Origin: VBAS01 sp035318985
GTDB taxonomy: Bacteria; Bacteroidota; Bacteroidia; Chitinophagales; Chitinophagaceae
Length of the DNA: 64,000 bases
Direction of reading: 5' to 3'
Assembly: GCA_035318985.1 (NCBI GenBank)
Contig: DATHDP010000142.1
Coordinates: forward strand, 1-64,000
The notes under the pieces were generated by a model. It saw nothing but the letters and a program-made list of their open reading frames with translations, searched no databases and was not told where the DNA came from. Shown here in pieces: positions 41,905-51,500 of this stretch (position 1 is the stretch's first letter; each line of letters begins with the position of its first letter). Both the position numbers and the translations under genes were made by a program.

Positions 41905-41938
41905 ATAAAAAAAATCTCCCCCGAAGATTCGGGGGAGA
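41905..41938 (-). terminator. Perfect orphan terminator hairpin
   Basis: An 11-base-pair perfect stem (tctcccccgaa 41915-41925 with ttcgggggaga 41928-41938, loop ga). On the minus strand it is followed by eight T residues, so it ends a transcript coming from the right, but there is no minus-strand gene there: lpxD at 42253 runs the other way. A second stem gggaaat/atttccc lies at 41965-41980. The stretch 41939-42228 is AT-rich and has no reading frame I believe; it may hold a small RNA. Confidence 0.7.
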
Positions 41939-42228
41939 AATATGTGGATGGGTTAGTAAGTACCGGGAAATAAATTTCCCTTCACAATATTAATTATATT
42001 TTTTTCTAACTAAAAAAATTTTTGAAGAAATTTTATTAACATTTGGTTTTTACTTGTGGATAATAGAACAAATAATGAATAAATGAAGTATAAAATGAAA
42101 TTAAACACATCATCTTCTCTTTTTGTTTCATCATTTGCATTTATAACATCACTTCACTCAAGTTTAAAAAGATAAAAACGTGGGTTCATTTGATACTTAT
42201 CTCTCATGTTATGCATTGCAAAGCTGTT

Positions 42229-42236
42229 TACCTTTG
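42229..42236 (+). promoter_or_regulatory. -7 box (tacctttg) of lpxD
   Basis: Exact TAnnTTTG match 16 bases before the lpxD start. Confidence 0.5.
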
Positions 42237-42252
42237 AACAAATTCAAACATT

Positions 42253-43209
42253 ATGCGATTGGATAAACCAGTTCCTGTAAAATGGGTCGCTGATTTCATT
42301 GGCGCAGAGATCGCTGGCAACATTGACGCAGCTGCTACAGGGATCAATGAAATTCATAAGGTGGAAAAAGGTGATATTGTTTTTGTGGATCATCCTAAAT
42401 ACTATGATACCTGTATTAATTCAGCTGCCACAGTCATTATCATTAATAAAAAAACAGAATACCCTGAAGGGAAAACACTGCTGATTGTTGGCGATCCGTT
42501 TGAAGCATACTTAAAACTGGTAAATCATTTTCGTCCTTTTACTTCCTCATCGAAAAATATCAGCGATTCTGCTTCGATCGGGCAAAACACTGTTATTATG
42601 CCGAATGCCTTTATCGGCAATCATGTAATTATCGGTAATGATTGCATTATTCATCCCAACGTTACCATTTTAGATCATTGCGTGATAGGCAATAATGTTA
42701 TTATACAAGCAGGTACTGTTATTGGCAGCGATGCATTTTATTATAACAAAAAAACCAACCGGGATATTCATTATAAAAAGATGAACAGTTGCGGCAGAGC
42801 AGTGATCGAAGATTTTGTCGAGATCGGTGCTAATTGCACTATTGATCGTGGAGTTAGCGGCGATACGGTGATCGGTGCAGGAACCAAGATCGATAACCTT
42901 GTTCATATCGGTCATGATACAGAAATTGGAAAGAATTGCTTGTTTGCCGGGCAGGTTGGTATTGCCGGTGCTACAAAAATTGAAGACAATGTAATTCTTT
43001 GGGGACAAGTGGGAGTTAGCAAAACACTTACAATTGGCAAAGGCGCCACAGTATATGCGCAAAGCGGTGTCAAGGATTCAATTGATGGGGGCAAAGTTTA
43101 TTTTGGATCGCCGGTTGAGGACGCAAGAGAAAAAATGAAAGAGTTTGTCTGGATAAAACGCATACCACAGCTTTGGGAAAAAGTTATGGGGAAGAAAATT
43201 GAAGGTTGA
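42253..43209 (+). CDS. lpxD: LpxD-type UDP-3-O-acylglucosamine N-acyltransferase
   Basis: Lipid A pathway acyltransferase, 318 residues. An N-terminal uridine-binding-like domain (about 1-100) precedes hexapeptide repeats forming a left-handed beta helix (IGNHVIIGNDCIIHPNVTILDHCVIG and similar). The presumed catalytic His221 lies in LVHIGHDTEIG. It ends in a helix (FVWIKRIPQLWEKVMG). Bacteroidota often carry more than one LpxD-like gene, and this one stands apart from lpxA and lpxC, so it may be a paralog acting on another sugar nucleotide. Confidence 0.8.
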   Translation: MRLDKPVPVKWVADFIGAEIAGNIDAAATGINEIHKVEKGDIVFVDHPKYYDTCINSAATVIIINKKTEYPEGKTLLIVGDPFEAYLKLVNHFRPFTSSSKNISDSASIGQNTVIMPNAFIGNHVIIGNDCIIHPNVTILDHCVIGNNVIIQAGTVIGSDAFYYNKKTNRDIHYKKMNSCGRAVIEDFVEIGANCTIDRGVSGDTVIGAGTKIDNLVHIGHDTEIGKNCLFAGQVGIAGATKIEDNVILWGQVGVSKTLTIGKGATVYAQSGVKDSIDGGKVYFGSPVEDAREKMKEFVWIKRIPQLWEKVMGKKIEG

Positions 43210-43308
43210 AGGTTTAAAGTTGAAAATTCTCCAAATTATTTTGCGGGTTCCGACATTCTTATGATTTCTCGAAATAGTAACATTCAATCTTTAACTTCCA
43301 ACATTCAA
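43199..43308. repeat. Word-repeat inverted pair between convergent genes
   Basis: Left arm 43199-43224 (words ttgaaggttgaagg, aaagttgaa) and right arm 43283-43308 (ttcaatctttaacttcc) are imperfect reverse complements. The left arm overlaps the lpxD end; the right one ends at the stop codon of the next, convergent gene. It probably serves as a bidirectional terminator or mRNA end stabiliser. The same word recurs inside mutL at 61670-61695. Confidence 0.7.
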
Positions 43309-44391
43309 CTAATTATCCGGAGTATAATCATTCGGTACCTGGTCGGCAATATTTTTCCAACTCCAGTAACCAAAATTTATCCAATCTTTTTGATTGTAAT
43401 AATAACCGTTTTGTTTTATGGTTATAACATCAAGCATGTCTATATAAGAAATCTGCATGCTGATATTCATTGGTAATTTATATCTTTTCAAATACTCATT
43501 CTCAGGGCCTTTTTTTGTATAAGTGATACTGACCCTTCTTGGAAAATAGATATCGATCTCGTTTACGCTATCTGCGGGTGTATACCATGTTGTATCATAC
43601 GGCTCTGTGATCTTATTGAATTTTTTATCATTCGTTTCATCGAGCATATCAATTATAAAACCGCTTTGCGTTAAAGTGCTATCATAATAACTATGCATAA
43701 AATGCAGCCTGCTGCCGAAATATGCTTTTTGCCTGTTCTTTGTCCAAAGCTTAAGGCTGTCTTCGCTTGAGGTACGTTCTTCATAAAAGCTTAGACCCGT
43801 GTAACTGCATATATCAGTTTTGTACATAAAAAGAAATGAGTCGAGATTGTAACGAAGATTATATCCCAATGCATTATTATAAATGATCAATGGCGAGTCT
43901 GCAAGCACTTTTAGTTTTTCTGATTTTCTGAAATAATAAAACTTTAATACTTCGGGATTCACTAAAACACACCTGGAAGAGAAAGGAGTGGTGCCAATGA
44001 AATTTTCAAGAAAGAATTTGCCATATTTTGTCCACCCATCTTTTACCTCGTTACTGCTGCGAATCACCACTTCTTCAATACTTTTTTCTTCTTTTACCAT
44101 TTCTATTTCCAGTTCATTGGTTTTCATTTCAGGGCTAATGCGGATCATTCTTGACCGGTAACCTGTATAAGTGATCACAAGATCATAACCACCTTCTTTC
44201 AGGCTTAAATGAAATGTTCCTTCTTTATTGGTAGCAGTACCCTGTGTAGTATTCTGACAAAAAACCGAAGCAAATGCCAATGGCTCTTTTGATGCTGAAT
44301 CGAACACTTTGCCCGAGACTGTGAAGTTTGTTTGGCTAAATCCCAAAACAAAAGAAATGCACAAAAGGGTAAACAGGAATATCTTTTTCAT
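43309..44391 (-). CDS. CarboxypepD_reg-like domain protein
   Basis: Exported protein of 360 residues, signal peptide ending in VLGFSQ (residue 20). Residues about 23-105 form a carboxypeptidase-regulatory-like beta domain (FTVSGKVFDSASKEPLAFASVFCQNTTQGTATNKEGTFHLSL, then GYRSRMIRIS), as found at the N-terminus of TonB-dependent receptors. No barrel follows; the rest (GKFFLENFIGTTPFSSRCVLVNPEVL...) is a domain common in Bacteroidota and of unknown role. It is probably periplasmic or on the outer membrane. Confidence 0.8.
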   Translation of the reverse strand: MKKIFLFTLLCISFVLGFSQTNFTVSGKVFDSASKEPLAFASVFCQNTTQGTATNKEGTFHLSLKEGGYDLVITYTGYRSRMIRISPEMKTNELEIEMVKEEKSIEEVVIRSSNEVKDGWTKYGKFFLENFIGTTPFSSRCVLVNPEVLKFYYFRKSEKLKVLADSPLIIYNNALGYNLRYNLDSFLFMYKTDICSYTGLSFYEERTSSEDSLKLWTKNRQKAYFGSRLHFMHSYYDSTLTQSGFIIDMLDETNDKKFNKITEPYDTTWYTPADSVNEIDIYFPRRVSITYTKKGPENEYLKRYKLPMNISMQISYIDMLDVITIKQNGYYYNQKDWINFGYWSWKNIADQVPNDYTPDN

Positions 44392-44424
44392 AGAATAAAC
44401 AATTGCCCAATAAAGATAATGCAG

Positions 44425-45432
44425 TTATGGTTTTAGTTGCATATTGTTTACGGCATCTGCGTAGTTTTTGCAGGCTTTTGTGATGCTTGACTCTAATGCC
44501 ATGAAGGAAAATCCCGGCAATGCTTTTAGTATTTTATCGTTTTGCCAGTAAGTTTTACTTAAAGCGATCCTTGCCGTTTCTTTTGTAAGCAATGGTTTGG
44601 CATTTTTCAAAAAAGATTTTATTCTCTCTACTCGCCAGGCAATGCTGCTTAAAAAAGGAGTTGCCTCCCATTTAGGATGTTTTTTCCTAAAGCCATCAGC
44701 AATAACATCGAACAGCTTTCTAAACTCCCAATTTTCGTGATTGATAATAAAACGTTCTTCGGTGATATTGCTTTCCATTAACAGCACAGCGATCTTTGCA
44801 ACATCTTCCACAGCAACAAATCCATTCACACCTCTCGTATACCAGGGAAAACCTTTATATGAGTTTTTAAAAATGGCGCAACTGCTATCATGCCAATTGC
44901 CGAAACCAAGCACGGTACTTGGGTTTATGATCACGGCATCCAAACCTTCTCCCATGCCACGCCATACTTCCATTTCCGCTTTATTCTTGCTGATGCCATA
45001 ATGGGAATTCAATTTGCTATTCAACCATTTTTTTTCTTCATCTACTTTTTCACCGGTCGCAGTTCTTCCCAATGCGGAAATAGAGCTGATATGTACGAGC
45101 TTTTTTATTCCATTCTCAAGAGAAAGGTTCACAACATTGGCAGTGCCATCCACATTTGTATTATACATCTGGGCTCTGTCTCTTTTATCAAAAGAAACCA
45201 CAGCCGCAGAATGAATAACAGCATCAACATCCTGCATTGCTTCATTAAGTGAAATAACATCCAGCACATCGCCGCTTACCCATTCTACTTTATTTAGAAT
45301 ATCAGTGGAAATAAAAAAAGGAAGTTTGTTACTGCGACGGATTGCCCGAACAGCATAACCCTTTTCAACAAGTTCTTTGATGATATATGCCCCGATAAAG
45401 CCAGTGCCACCTGTTACAAGTACTTTATTCAA
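44425..45432 (-). CDS. NAD-dependent epimerase/dehydratase family protein
   Basis: Extended short-chain dehydrogenase of 335 residues. The Rossmann motif TGGTGFIGAYIIKEL is at residues 7-21; the catalytic Tyr and Lys lie in NSHYGISKNKAE. The profile resembles dihydroflavonol-4-reductase or 3-beta-HSD-like members more than sugar epimerases; the substrate is unknown. The stop of the upstream gene is 59 bases away across a repeat of the word gattgcagatttta. Confidence 0.85.
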   Translation of the reverse strand: MNKVLVTGGTGFIGAYIIKELVEKGYAVRAIRRSNKLPFFISTDILNKVEWVSGDVLDVISLNEAMQDVDAVIHSAAVVSFDKRDRAQMYNTNVDGTANVVNLSLENGIKKLVHISSISALGRTATGEKVDEEKKWLNSKLNSHYGISKNKAEMEVWRGMGEGLDAVIINPSTVLGFGNWHDSSCAIFKNSYKGFPWYTRGVNGFVAVEDVAKIAVLLMESNITEERFIINHENWEFRKLFDVIADGFRKKHPKWEATPFLSSIAWRVERIKSFLKNAKPLLTKETARIALSKTYWQNDKILKALPGFSFMALESSITKACKNYADAVNNMQLKP

Positions 45433-45464
45433 TTTTAGATTGCAGATTTTAGATTGCAGATTTA
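45433..45464. repeat. Two-copy direct word repeat (gattgcagatttta)
   Basis: About 14-base unit repeated twice between the epimerase-like gene and the hydroxyacyl-CoA dehydrogenase gene. The complement aaaatctgcaatc also occurs at 22560-22572. Confidence 0.65.
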
Positions 45465-45491
45465 AGCAGAAAAGCTTGTTTGGGCAAATTC

Positions 45492-46340
45492 TTAATAAGT
45501 ATAATATCCTTTTCCTGTTTTCTTTCCCAATTGCCCGGTTTCAACTTTTTCTTTTTGAATAAAAGAAGGCTTTAATCTTTCCGGGTCACCGAGTTGTTTA
45601 TAAACAGAGCAACTCACTGCATAATTAATATCATTGCCGATAAGGTCCATTAGTTTAAAGGGTCCCATTTTAAAACCAGTTGATTCCATTAGCGAATCAA
45701 TAGTAGTGAGATCAGCAATATTTTCTTCTGCCAATCTTAGTGATTCAATATAAAAAGGTCTTGCTACACGGTTCACGATAAAGCCGGGTGAATCTTTACA
45801 AAGTACCGGCGTTTTGTTCATCTGTTTTGCCAGCTCAATAATAATATTGGTTGTTTGTTCATTTGTAAGATCGGTTTTCACCACTTCCACCAGTTTCATG
45901 ATAGTAGCAGGGTTAAAGAAATGCATGCCGATAACCCGTTCAGGATTCTTTACACTTTTGGCAATTTGTGTTATAGAAAGTGACGAAGTGTTGCTGGCAA
46001 AAACCGTTTCGTTATAATTGATCTCTGCCAGTTGATTGAATAAAGCGATCTTGGCTTCTGGTTTTTCGATGATGGCTTCAATGATCACATCACCCATGCA
46101 GTCATGCAGGTTATTGGTGAAACGAAGATTGTTTAGCGTTTCTTCTTTTGCGTTTCCGGTGATCTTACGTTTTTCTACAAGGGATTGTAAATTCTTTTCA
46201 ATAAAAACTTTTGCTTTTTCAAGCACCGCATCATTTAATTCATAAAGTATAGCATAAAAGCCTGATGAAGCAGCTGCTTGTGCAATACCACTACCCATAG
46301 TGCCAGCGCCGCATATACAGATGATAGAACCGGGATCCAT
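45492..46340 (-). CDS. 3-hydroxyacyl-CoA dehydrogenase (3-hydroxybutyryl-CoA type)
   Basis: NAD-dependent 3-hydroxyacyl-CoA dehydrogenase of 282 residues, the size of the single-function butyrate or PHB-type enzyme. The Rossmann motif IICICGAGTMGSGIAQ begins at about residue 5. The active-site His/Glu region is GMHFFNPATIMKLVEVV, and the C-terminal domain begins SPGFIVNRVARPF. It could act in fatty-acid or phenylacetate degradation; no other pathway gene adjoins it. Confidence 0.9.
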   Translation of the reverse strand: MDPGSIICICGAGTMGSGIAQAAASSGFYAILYELNDAVLEKAKVFIEKNLQSLVEKRKITGNAKEETLNNLRFTNNLHDCMGDVIIEAIIEKPEAKIALFNQLAEINYNETVFASNTSSLSITQIAKSVKNPERVIGMHFFNPATIMKLVEVVKTDLTNEQTTNIIIELAKQMNKTPVLCKDSPGFIVNRVARPFYIESLRLAEENIADLTTIDSLMESTGFKMGPFKLMDLIGNDINYAVSCSVYKQLGDPERLKPSFIQKEKVETGQLGKKTGKGYYTY

Positions 46341-46344
46341 GAGA

Positions 46345-46352
46345 TAAAGTTA
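46345..46352 (-). promoter_or_regulatory. Variant -7 box (taacttta), 4 bases before the dehydrogenase
   Basis: On the minus strand the octamer differs from TAnnTTTG only at the last base and is followed by tctc and the ATG at 46340, the same spacing as the exact matches. Confidence 0.4.
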
Positions 46353-46396
46353 TTGCTTAAATAGGATTACTTTTACTCTCAATAGAAAATCAATAT

Positions 46397-46813
46397 ATGC
46401 ACAAAAAAACGTTAACAACCATTTTGTCTGCCGTTTTATTAGGCAGTTTTTTTATGCCCTTTTTCTATTGGCATTCTTTTGAAATGAGTGGGTTTAACTT
46501 TGTACTTTCAGAACACATTCCATCGTATAAGTATTTTTTATTGGCGATCCCTTTAACGACTCTTTTTCATCTATTAAGTGTATTGAGCCAGGAAAATAAT
46601 TTCTATAGCAGGAAACTACTTTCATGGATACCTCTTGCAGCACTAATAGCTGTTTTCGTCCTAATCTTAGCTAAGGAAGGATCTGGCGATAGCTTTTTTA
46701 ACAATGGAAATATTTTCTCAATTACCGGTGCAGGATTTTGGCTAGCTCTCGGGTTTTCGTTGTTGTTGGCGTATGTAAACCTTAAAATGAGAAGCAAGAG
46801 TTATTACATTTAA
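46397..46813 (+). CDS. Four-helix membrane protein, unknown
   Basis: Protein of 138 residues, not recognised. Four hydrophobic segments (about 8-26, 44-62, 74-91, 106-126) and a basic end. It begins with a Lys-rich start MHKKTLTTILSAVLLGSFFMP. It lies alone between divergent and convergent minus-strand genes, and the stop is 16 bases from the pheS stop. Coding is supported by length and regular hydrophobic pattern only. Confidence 0.6.
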   Translation: MHKKTLTTILSAVLLGSFFMPFFYWHSFEMSGFNFVLSEHIPSYKYFLLAIPLTTLFHLLSVLSQENNFYSRKLLSWIPLAALIAVFVLILAKEGSGDSFFNNGNIFSITGAGFWLALGFSLLLAYVNLKMRSKSYYI

Positions 46814-46829
46814 TTACAAATTCCAGCGA

Positions 46830-47861
46830 CTAAACCGCACTTGTAAACTGCTTCAAAAATCTTACATCATTCTCGCTGAAGAGACGAATATCATTGATGC
46901 CGTATTTCAATAATGCAGGTCGTTCAATGCCCATACCGAAAGCAAAGCCTGTGTATTTATTAGGATCAATGCCGCAATTAGATAAAACATTTGGGTGCAC
47001 CATGCCACTGCCAAGTATCTCAAGCCAACCGGTTTTTTTACAGACATTACAGCCGGCGCCTTTGCATAGCATGCAACTAATATCCATCTCAGCACTTGGC
47101 TCGGTAAATGGAAAATAAGAAGGACGGAAACGGATCTTTACATCGCTGCCATACATTTCTTTTGCAAAAAAGTAAAGTGTTTGTTTCAGATCGGCGAAAG
47201 AAACATTCTCATCAATATATAAACCTTCCACCTGGTGGAAGAAACAATGACTTCTTGCACTTACGGTTTCATTTCTGTACACACGACCGGGACAAATAAT
47301 ACGGATCGGCAATTTGCCTTTCTGCATTTCCCGGATCTGAATATTACTTGTATGTGTTCTTAGTAGCCAATCAGGATTTTGCTGTACATAAAAAGTATCC
47401 TGCATATCTCTTGCAGGGTGATGTTCGGGAAGATTCAATGCAGTGAAATTATGCCAGTCATCTTCGATCTCTGGTCCTTCGGCAACTGCAAAACCAAGTC
47501 GCTGAAAAATTGAAATGATACGGTTGGTCATCAAACTGATCGGATGACGTGTGCCAACCGGAGTGTTATCGCCAGGTAAAGTAAGATCTATATTGCTGGC
47601 TGCCGACTGCTGACTGCCAACTGCTGACTGTTTTAATTCCTCATACTTTGCTTCAGTGAATTGTTTGAATTCATTTAATATTTGCCCAAATTCTTTTTTC
47701 TTTTCATTCGGCACATTTTTCATTTCCCCCATGATGGTTTTCACCAGTCCTTTTGTGCCCAACCATTTAATGCGAAATTCTTCCGCCGCTTTTTCATCGG
47801 TTGCAGTAAAAGCTTCGATCTCGGTTTTGTGATCCTGTATTTGTTTCAGCAATTCTTCCAT
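46830..47861 (-). CDS. pheS: Phenylalanine-tRNA ligase alpha subunit
   Basis: Alpha subunit of the class II synthetase that charges tRNA-Phe; 343 residues. The N-terminal coiled coil (1-75) binds tRNA, then a linker, then the catalytic core with HPISLMTNRIISIF, VAEGPEIEDDWHNF, RTHTSNIQIR, RNETVSARSHCFFHQVEG and the C-terminal GMGIERPALLKYG. The linker at residues 78-89 is encoded by a repeat word. The ATG at 47861 is chosen over a ttg three codons earlier, which overlaps the -7 box. pheT is not adjacent. Confidence 0.96.
   Translation of the reverse strand: MEELLKQIQDHKTEIEAFTATDEKAAEEFRIKWLGTKGLVKTIMGEMKNVPNEKKKEFGQILNEFKQFTEAKYEELKQSAVGSQQSAASNIDLTLPGDNTPVGTRHPISLMTNRIISIFQRLGFAVAEGPEIEDDWHNFTALNLPEHHPARDMQDTFYVQQNPDWLLRTHTSNIQIREMQKGKLPIRIICPGRVYRNETVSARSHCFFHQVEGLYIDENVSFADLKQTLYFFAKEMYGSDVKIRFRPSYFPFTEPSAEMDISCMLCKGAGCNVCKKTGWLEILGSGMVHPNVLSNCGIDPNKYTGFAFGMGIERPALLKYGINDIRLFSENDVRFLKQFTSAV
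47596..47630. repeat. Word repeat inside the pheS linker
   Basis: Built from gactgctgactgcc-type words; on the coding strand it encodes QSAVGSQQSAAS (residues 78-89). A similar word lies in mutL at 61730-61772. Confidence 0.65.
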
Positions 47862-47867
47862 AGCCGG

Positions 47868-47875
47868 CAAAGATA
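47868..47875 (-). promoter_or_regulatory. -7 box (tatctttg) of pheS
   Basis: On the minus strand an exact TAnnTTTG match six bases before the ATG at 47861. Confidence 0.5.
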
Positions 47876-47911
47876 AGCAACGGTGAATTGAGCCAAGAAA
47901 GCTGCGAAAGA

Positions 47912-48583
47912 TCAGTGCCCTGCCCCTGATCTCTTAGACATTTTTTTTAAGATCCAAAAAGAGAATATGACCCAGGCGAATCCCAAAGCGAAACCAGCCA
48001 ATACATCACTTGCAAAATGATAACGTAAGACTATCCTGCTAATGCCAATGCTTAGCGAAAAAATAACAAGCAGGCCGGCCAAAAGATATTTTAATACGGG
48101 GCGCAGATCACTTTTCCAGATCAAGTAGATCAATATGCTGCAAAAAATAAATGAGCTTAAAGCATGACCACTTGGAAAGCTATAATCATGTAACTCCCTG
48201 AGTAGCGGCAATTCGGGTCGATGACGTCCATAGATCGCTTTCAACCCAAACAAAAGTGCCGTGCTGCTCAAAACGATAACTATTATATTAATGGCATCTG
48301 ACCTTCTGTGCCTGAAAAATAAAAATGTGACCAATAAGATATAAGCTGGAATAAGAAAGTAATGATTTCCAAAAAAGGTCAGCCATTGCATTAGTTTAAC
48401 AAGGGGAGTTGTTGTATGGGCTTTTAGAAAGTGAAACACCTTTGTATCAAACATGTCTTCTTTTTCGCCAACGATCTCATGAGCTAAAAATGCAAAAACA
48501 AAAATCGCGGCAAAAAAGAAAGATGAGACCAACAATGTTTTGAGGGATACTTCTTTGATTATTTTCTTATGAAAGGCTTTCAT
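47912..48583 (-). CDS. PAP2-family phosphatase
   Basis: Membrane phosphatase of 223 residues with about six hydrophobic segments. The three PAP2 motifs are KAIYGRHRPELP, PSGHALSS and SRIVLRYHFASDVLAG, with the catalytic His residues. Substrates in the family are undecaprenyl diphosphate, phosphatidic acid or other lipid phosphates. It begins seven bases after the RND pump gene ends and is likely co-transcribed with the efflux operon, although the functional link is unclear. Confidence 0.88.
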   Translation of the reverse strand: MKAFHKKIIKEVSLKTLLVSSFFFAAIFVFAFLAHEIVGEKEDMFDTKVFHFLKAHTTTPLVKLMQWLTFFGNHYFLIPAYILLVTFLFFRHRRSDAINIIVIVLSSTALLFGLKAIYGRHRPELPLLRELHDYSFPSGHALSSFIFCSILIYLIWKSDLRPVLKYLLAGLLVIFSLSIGISRIVLRYHFASDVLAGFALGFAWVIFSFWILKKMSKRSGAGH

Positions 48584-48589
48584 TAAAAG

Positions 48590-51500
48590 TTAGCTAATGG
48601 CTTTTGCATTTTTTTTACTTATCAGCCGCAACATAGACGGCAGCACGATCAATAAAAGCGGTAGTGCAATAATAAATCCTCCAATTACAGCAATAGCTAA
48701 TGGTTGATGAAGTTGTGCCCCGGTGCCAATACCTAATGCTAGTGGCATCAATGCAATGATTGCACCCAGTGCAGTCATCAATTTTGGCCGGAGCCTTGTT
48801 GATATAGCATAGATGATCGACTCATCAACGCTTTTTTCATGCAATGATTCTTTGAATTGTAAAAAAGTGAAGATCGAGTTTTCTCCTATGATACCGACGA
48901 TCATGATAAGACCTGTGTAGCTTCCAACATTCAAAGGTGTATTTGTTAGCCATAAAGCAAGATAGCTGCCTGATATTCCTAGTACAGCGATCAATAAAAT
49001 CAGCAATGCCACTTTGATCTTTTGGAATAAAAACAATATCACTGAAAAAACCAGCAAGCTTGCAGCGATCAGGATCATCAACAGTTCTTTAAAAGATTTT
49101 TGTTGCTCTGCGTAAGCGCCACCATATTCTATATAATAACCGGGGGGAAGAGTAAGTTCTGAAGAGATCTTTTTCTGCACATCCTTCATTACGCTGCCAA
49201 GGTCCCTGTTTGCAAGGTCCGCAGTAACAACCCCCATTGATTGCAAATTTGATCGTTGAATTTCTGCATCACCAGAGTTAATAATAACAGTAGCTAATTC
49301 ATGTATAGGGATCAATCTGCCGTTCGGTAAAAATATCTGTTGATTATTGATGTCTGTGATGCTAAGCTTTCTGCTGCCGGGATAAACCAACCTGATCACA
49401 GAATATTGCTCCTTCTCAAATAGATTTCCAACGACATTGCCTTCTAATGAAGTTTGTAATTGATATTGAAGATCAGCCGGAGTTATACCATACTGTGCAA
49501 GCTTGGAATAATTAGGCAGAACTGAAATGGATGGTCCGGCTATTACAATTCCATCGAAAGGATCTGCAATGCCCGCTATATCCGTAATGATCTCTGAAGT
49601 TTGCCGGGATAATTCCTGTAATTTTTTTTGATCCGTACCGAATATTTTTATTTCAACCGGCTGAATAGAAGCCATCAGGTCCCCAAGCATATCACCGATC
49701 ACCTGCCCAAAATCTATACGAAGAGCCGGTTGTGTGCTTTCAATTTTTTGTCGCAACTCTTCAATTACATCATCGGTAGTTTTATCCCGGTCCTTTTTTA
49801 ACTGGATAAGATAATCACCACTATTTGGCTCGGTAATAAAAAATCCCATCTCGGTTCCTGTTCTTCTTGAGTAGGCCTCAACTTCAGGAACACTTACGAT
49901 TATTTTTTCTGCTTCACGTAATATCTTATCAGTTTCTTCTAACGATGTTCCCGGTGGCGTTGTATAATCAAGCACAATACTTCCTTCATCCATTTCCGGT
50001 AAAAATCCGGTTTCGAGTCTTGGTAATATTAAGATGATCGATATTATCAGTCCTGCCATTATAACTAAACTGATAATAGGGTTTAAAATAAAAAACGACA
50101 CCCATCTTTGCTTTTTTACTGATTGTGGTTTTTCTTTTTGCTGCTTTTTTGTTCTATGTTTTTTTGAAAGCAATAAATAAATGACCGGTAACCCGATCCA
50201 TGTAACAAAGAAGGAACTAACCAACGTAATGATCATTGTATTGGTCATTACACTGAAATAAGAACCTGCTACACCTGTCATTAATAGAAAAGGGATAAAG
50301 ATGACAATAGTGCTTAATGAAGAACCTACCATAGCTGGAAATAAGTAGCGAATTGCTTTCTGTACTAAAACAGGTGAAGGCTCTTCCGGATTTTCTTCAT
50401 GTGTTCGATGGATCTGTTCCACTACTACAATGGCATCGTCAATTATCAATCCTATGGCAGCAGCAATAGCTCCCAATGTCATGATGTTAAAATTGTAGCC
50501 AATGGCATACAAAACGATCAGCGTAAGAAAGATCGTAACCGGAATTGTAATTAAAATGGTAGCACTGGCTTTCACGGATCGCAGGAAGATGATGGCAACG
50601 ATGATGGCAAGGGCAAGTCCTATCCATAAACTATCGGTTACACTTTTTACAGAATCATTTACAAAATCAGCCTGCACATAATAAGGTTTGACGAGTACAT
50701 CCTTTGGTAAAATTTTTTTGAGCTGCTCGATCTTTGCTTTCATCGCTTTCGAAAGATCTACAAGGTTGGAATTGGGCTGTTTTACCACGGCAATGAGTAA
50801 TCCATCTTTCCCATTTGCATTGATCTTTATGAATTCAACTCCTTCTTTTACTGCAATTGTTGCTATATCTTTTAAAGTAACGATGCGTTTGCCATCATTT
50901 TTAATAACAATATTCTCCAGTTCATCTTTATTATGTACAGTGGCGTCTGTTATAGTAAGATACAGGTAACGATAATCAGATAAAAAGCCGTTTGATTTGA
51001 TGAAATTTGTTTGAGCCAGGACCGTATTTATCAGATCAGGTGTGATAGAAAAGGTGCTCATCTTTTGCACATTCAATTGCAACCAGTATTCTTTTGTTCG
51101 GCCGCCGGTAATTCTTATTTCTGAAATACCTTCTACCTGTGACAAAAATGGTTTGATAGTGTAAATAGCAAGTTGCTTTAGTTCGATAGGTGATCTTCTG
51201 TTACTTTCCACCGAATAACCCATTACCGGTAAGATCGAAGGGTTCATTTTTGCAACAGTAATATTTACATCAGGCGGTAATGTATTTCTTATCTCACTGA
51301 TCTTTGATTCTATGTGTTGTTGGTTGACATCTATATCACTGTTCCATGTCATGAATGCTGATATTTCACAACTACCGCGACTGGTAGTACTGCGGATCGT
51401 TTCCAGATCGGGAATTTGTTTAATGGCAGCTTCTAATGGCTTCGTTACACTTACCATCATCTTATCTACTGGTTGCAACCCTGCATCAGCAATTATTTTG

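Noticed and set aside
41905..41938. Terminator of yicC
   Set aside because: The hairpin lies upstream of the yicC start on its own strand, so it cannot end that gene.
45433..45464. CRISPR-like direct repeat
   Set aside because: Only two adjacent copies of a 14-base word without spacers and no cas gene nearby.
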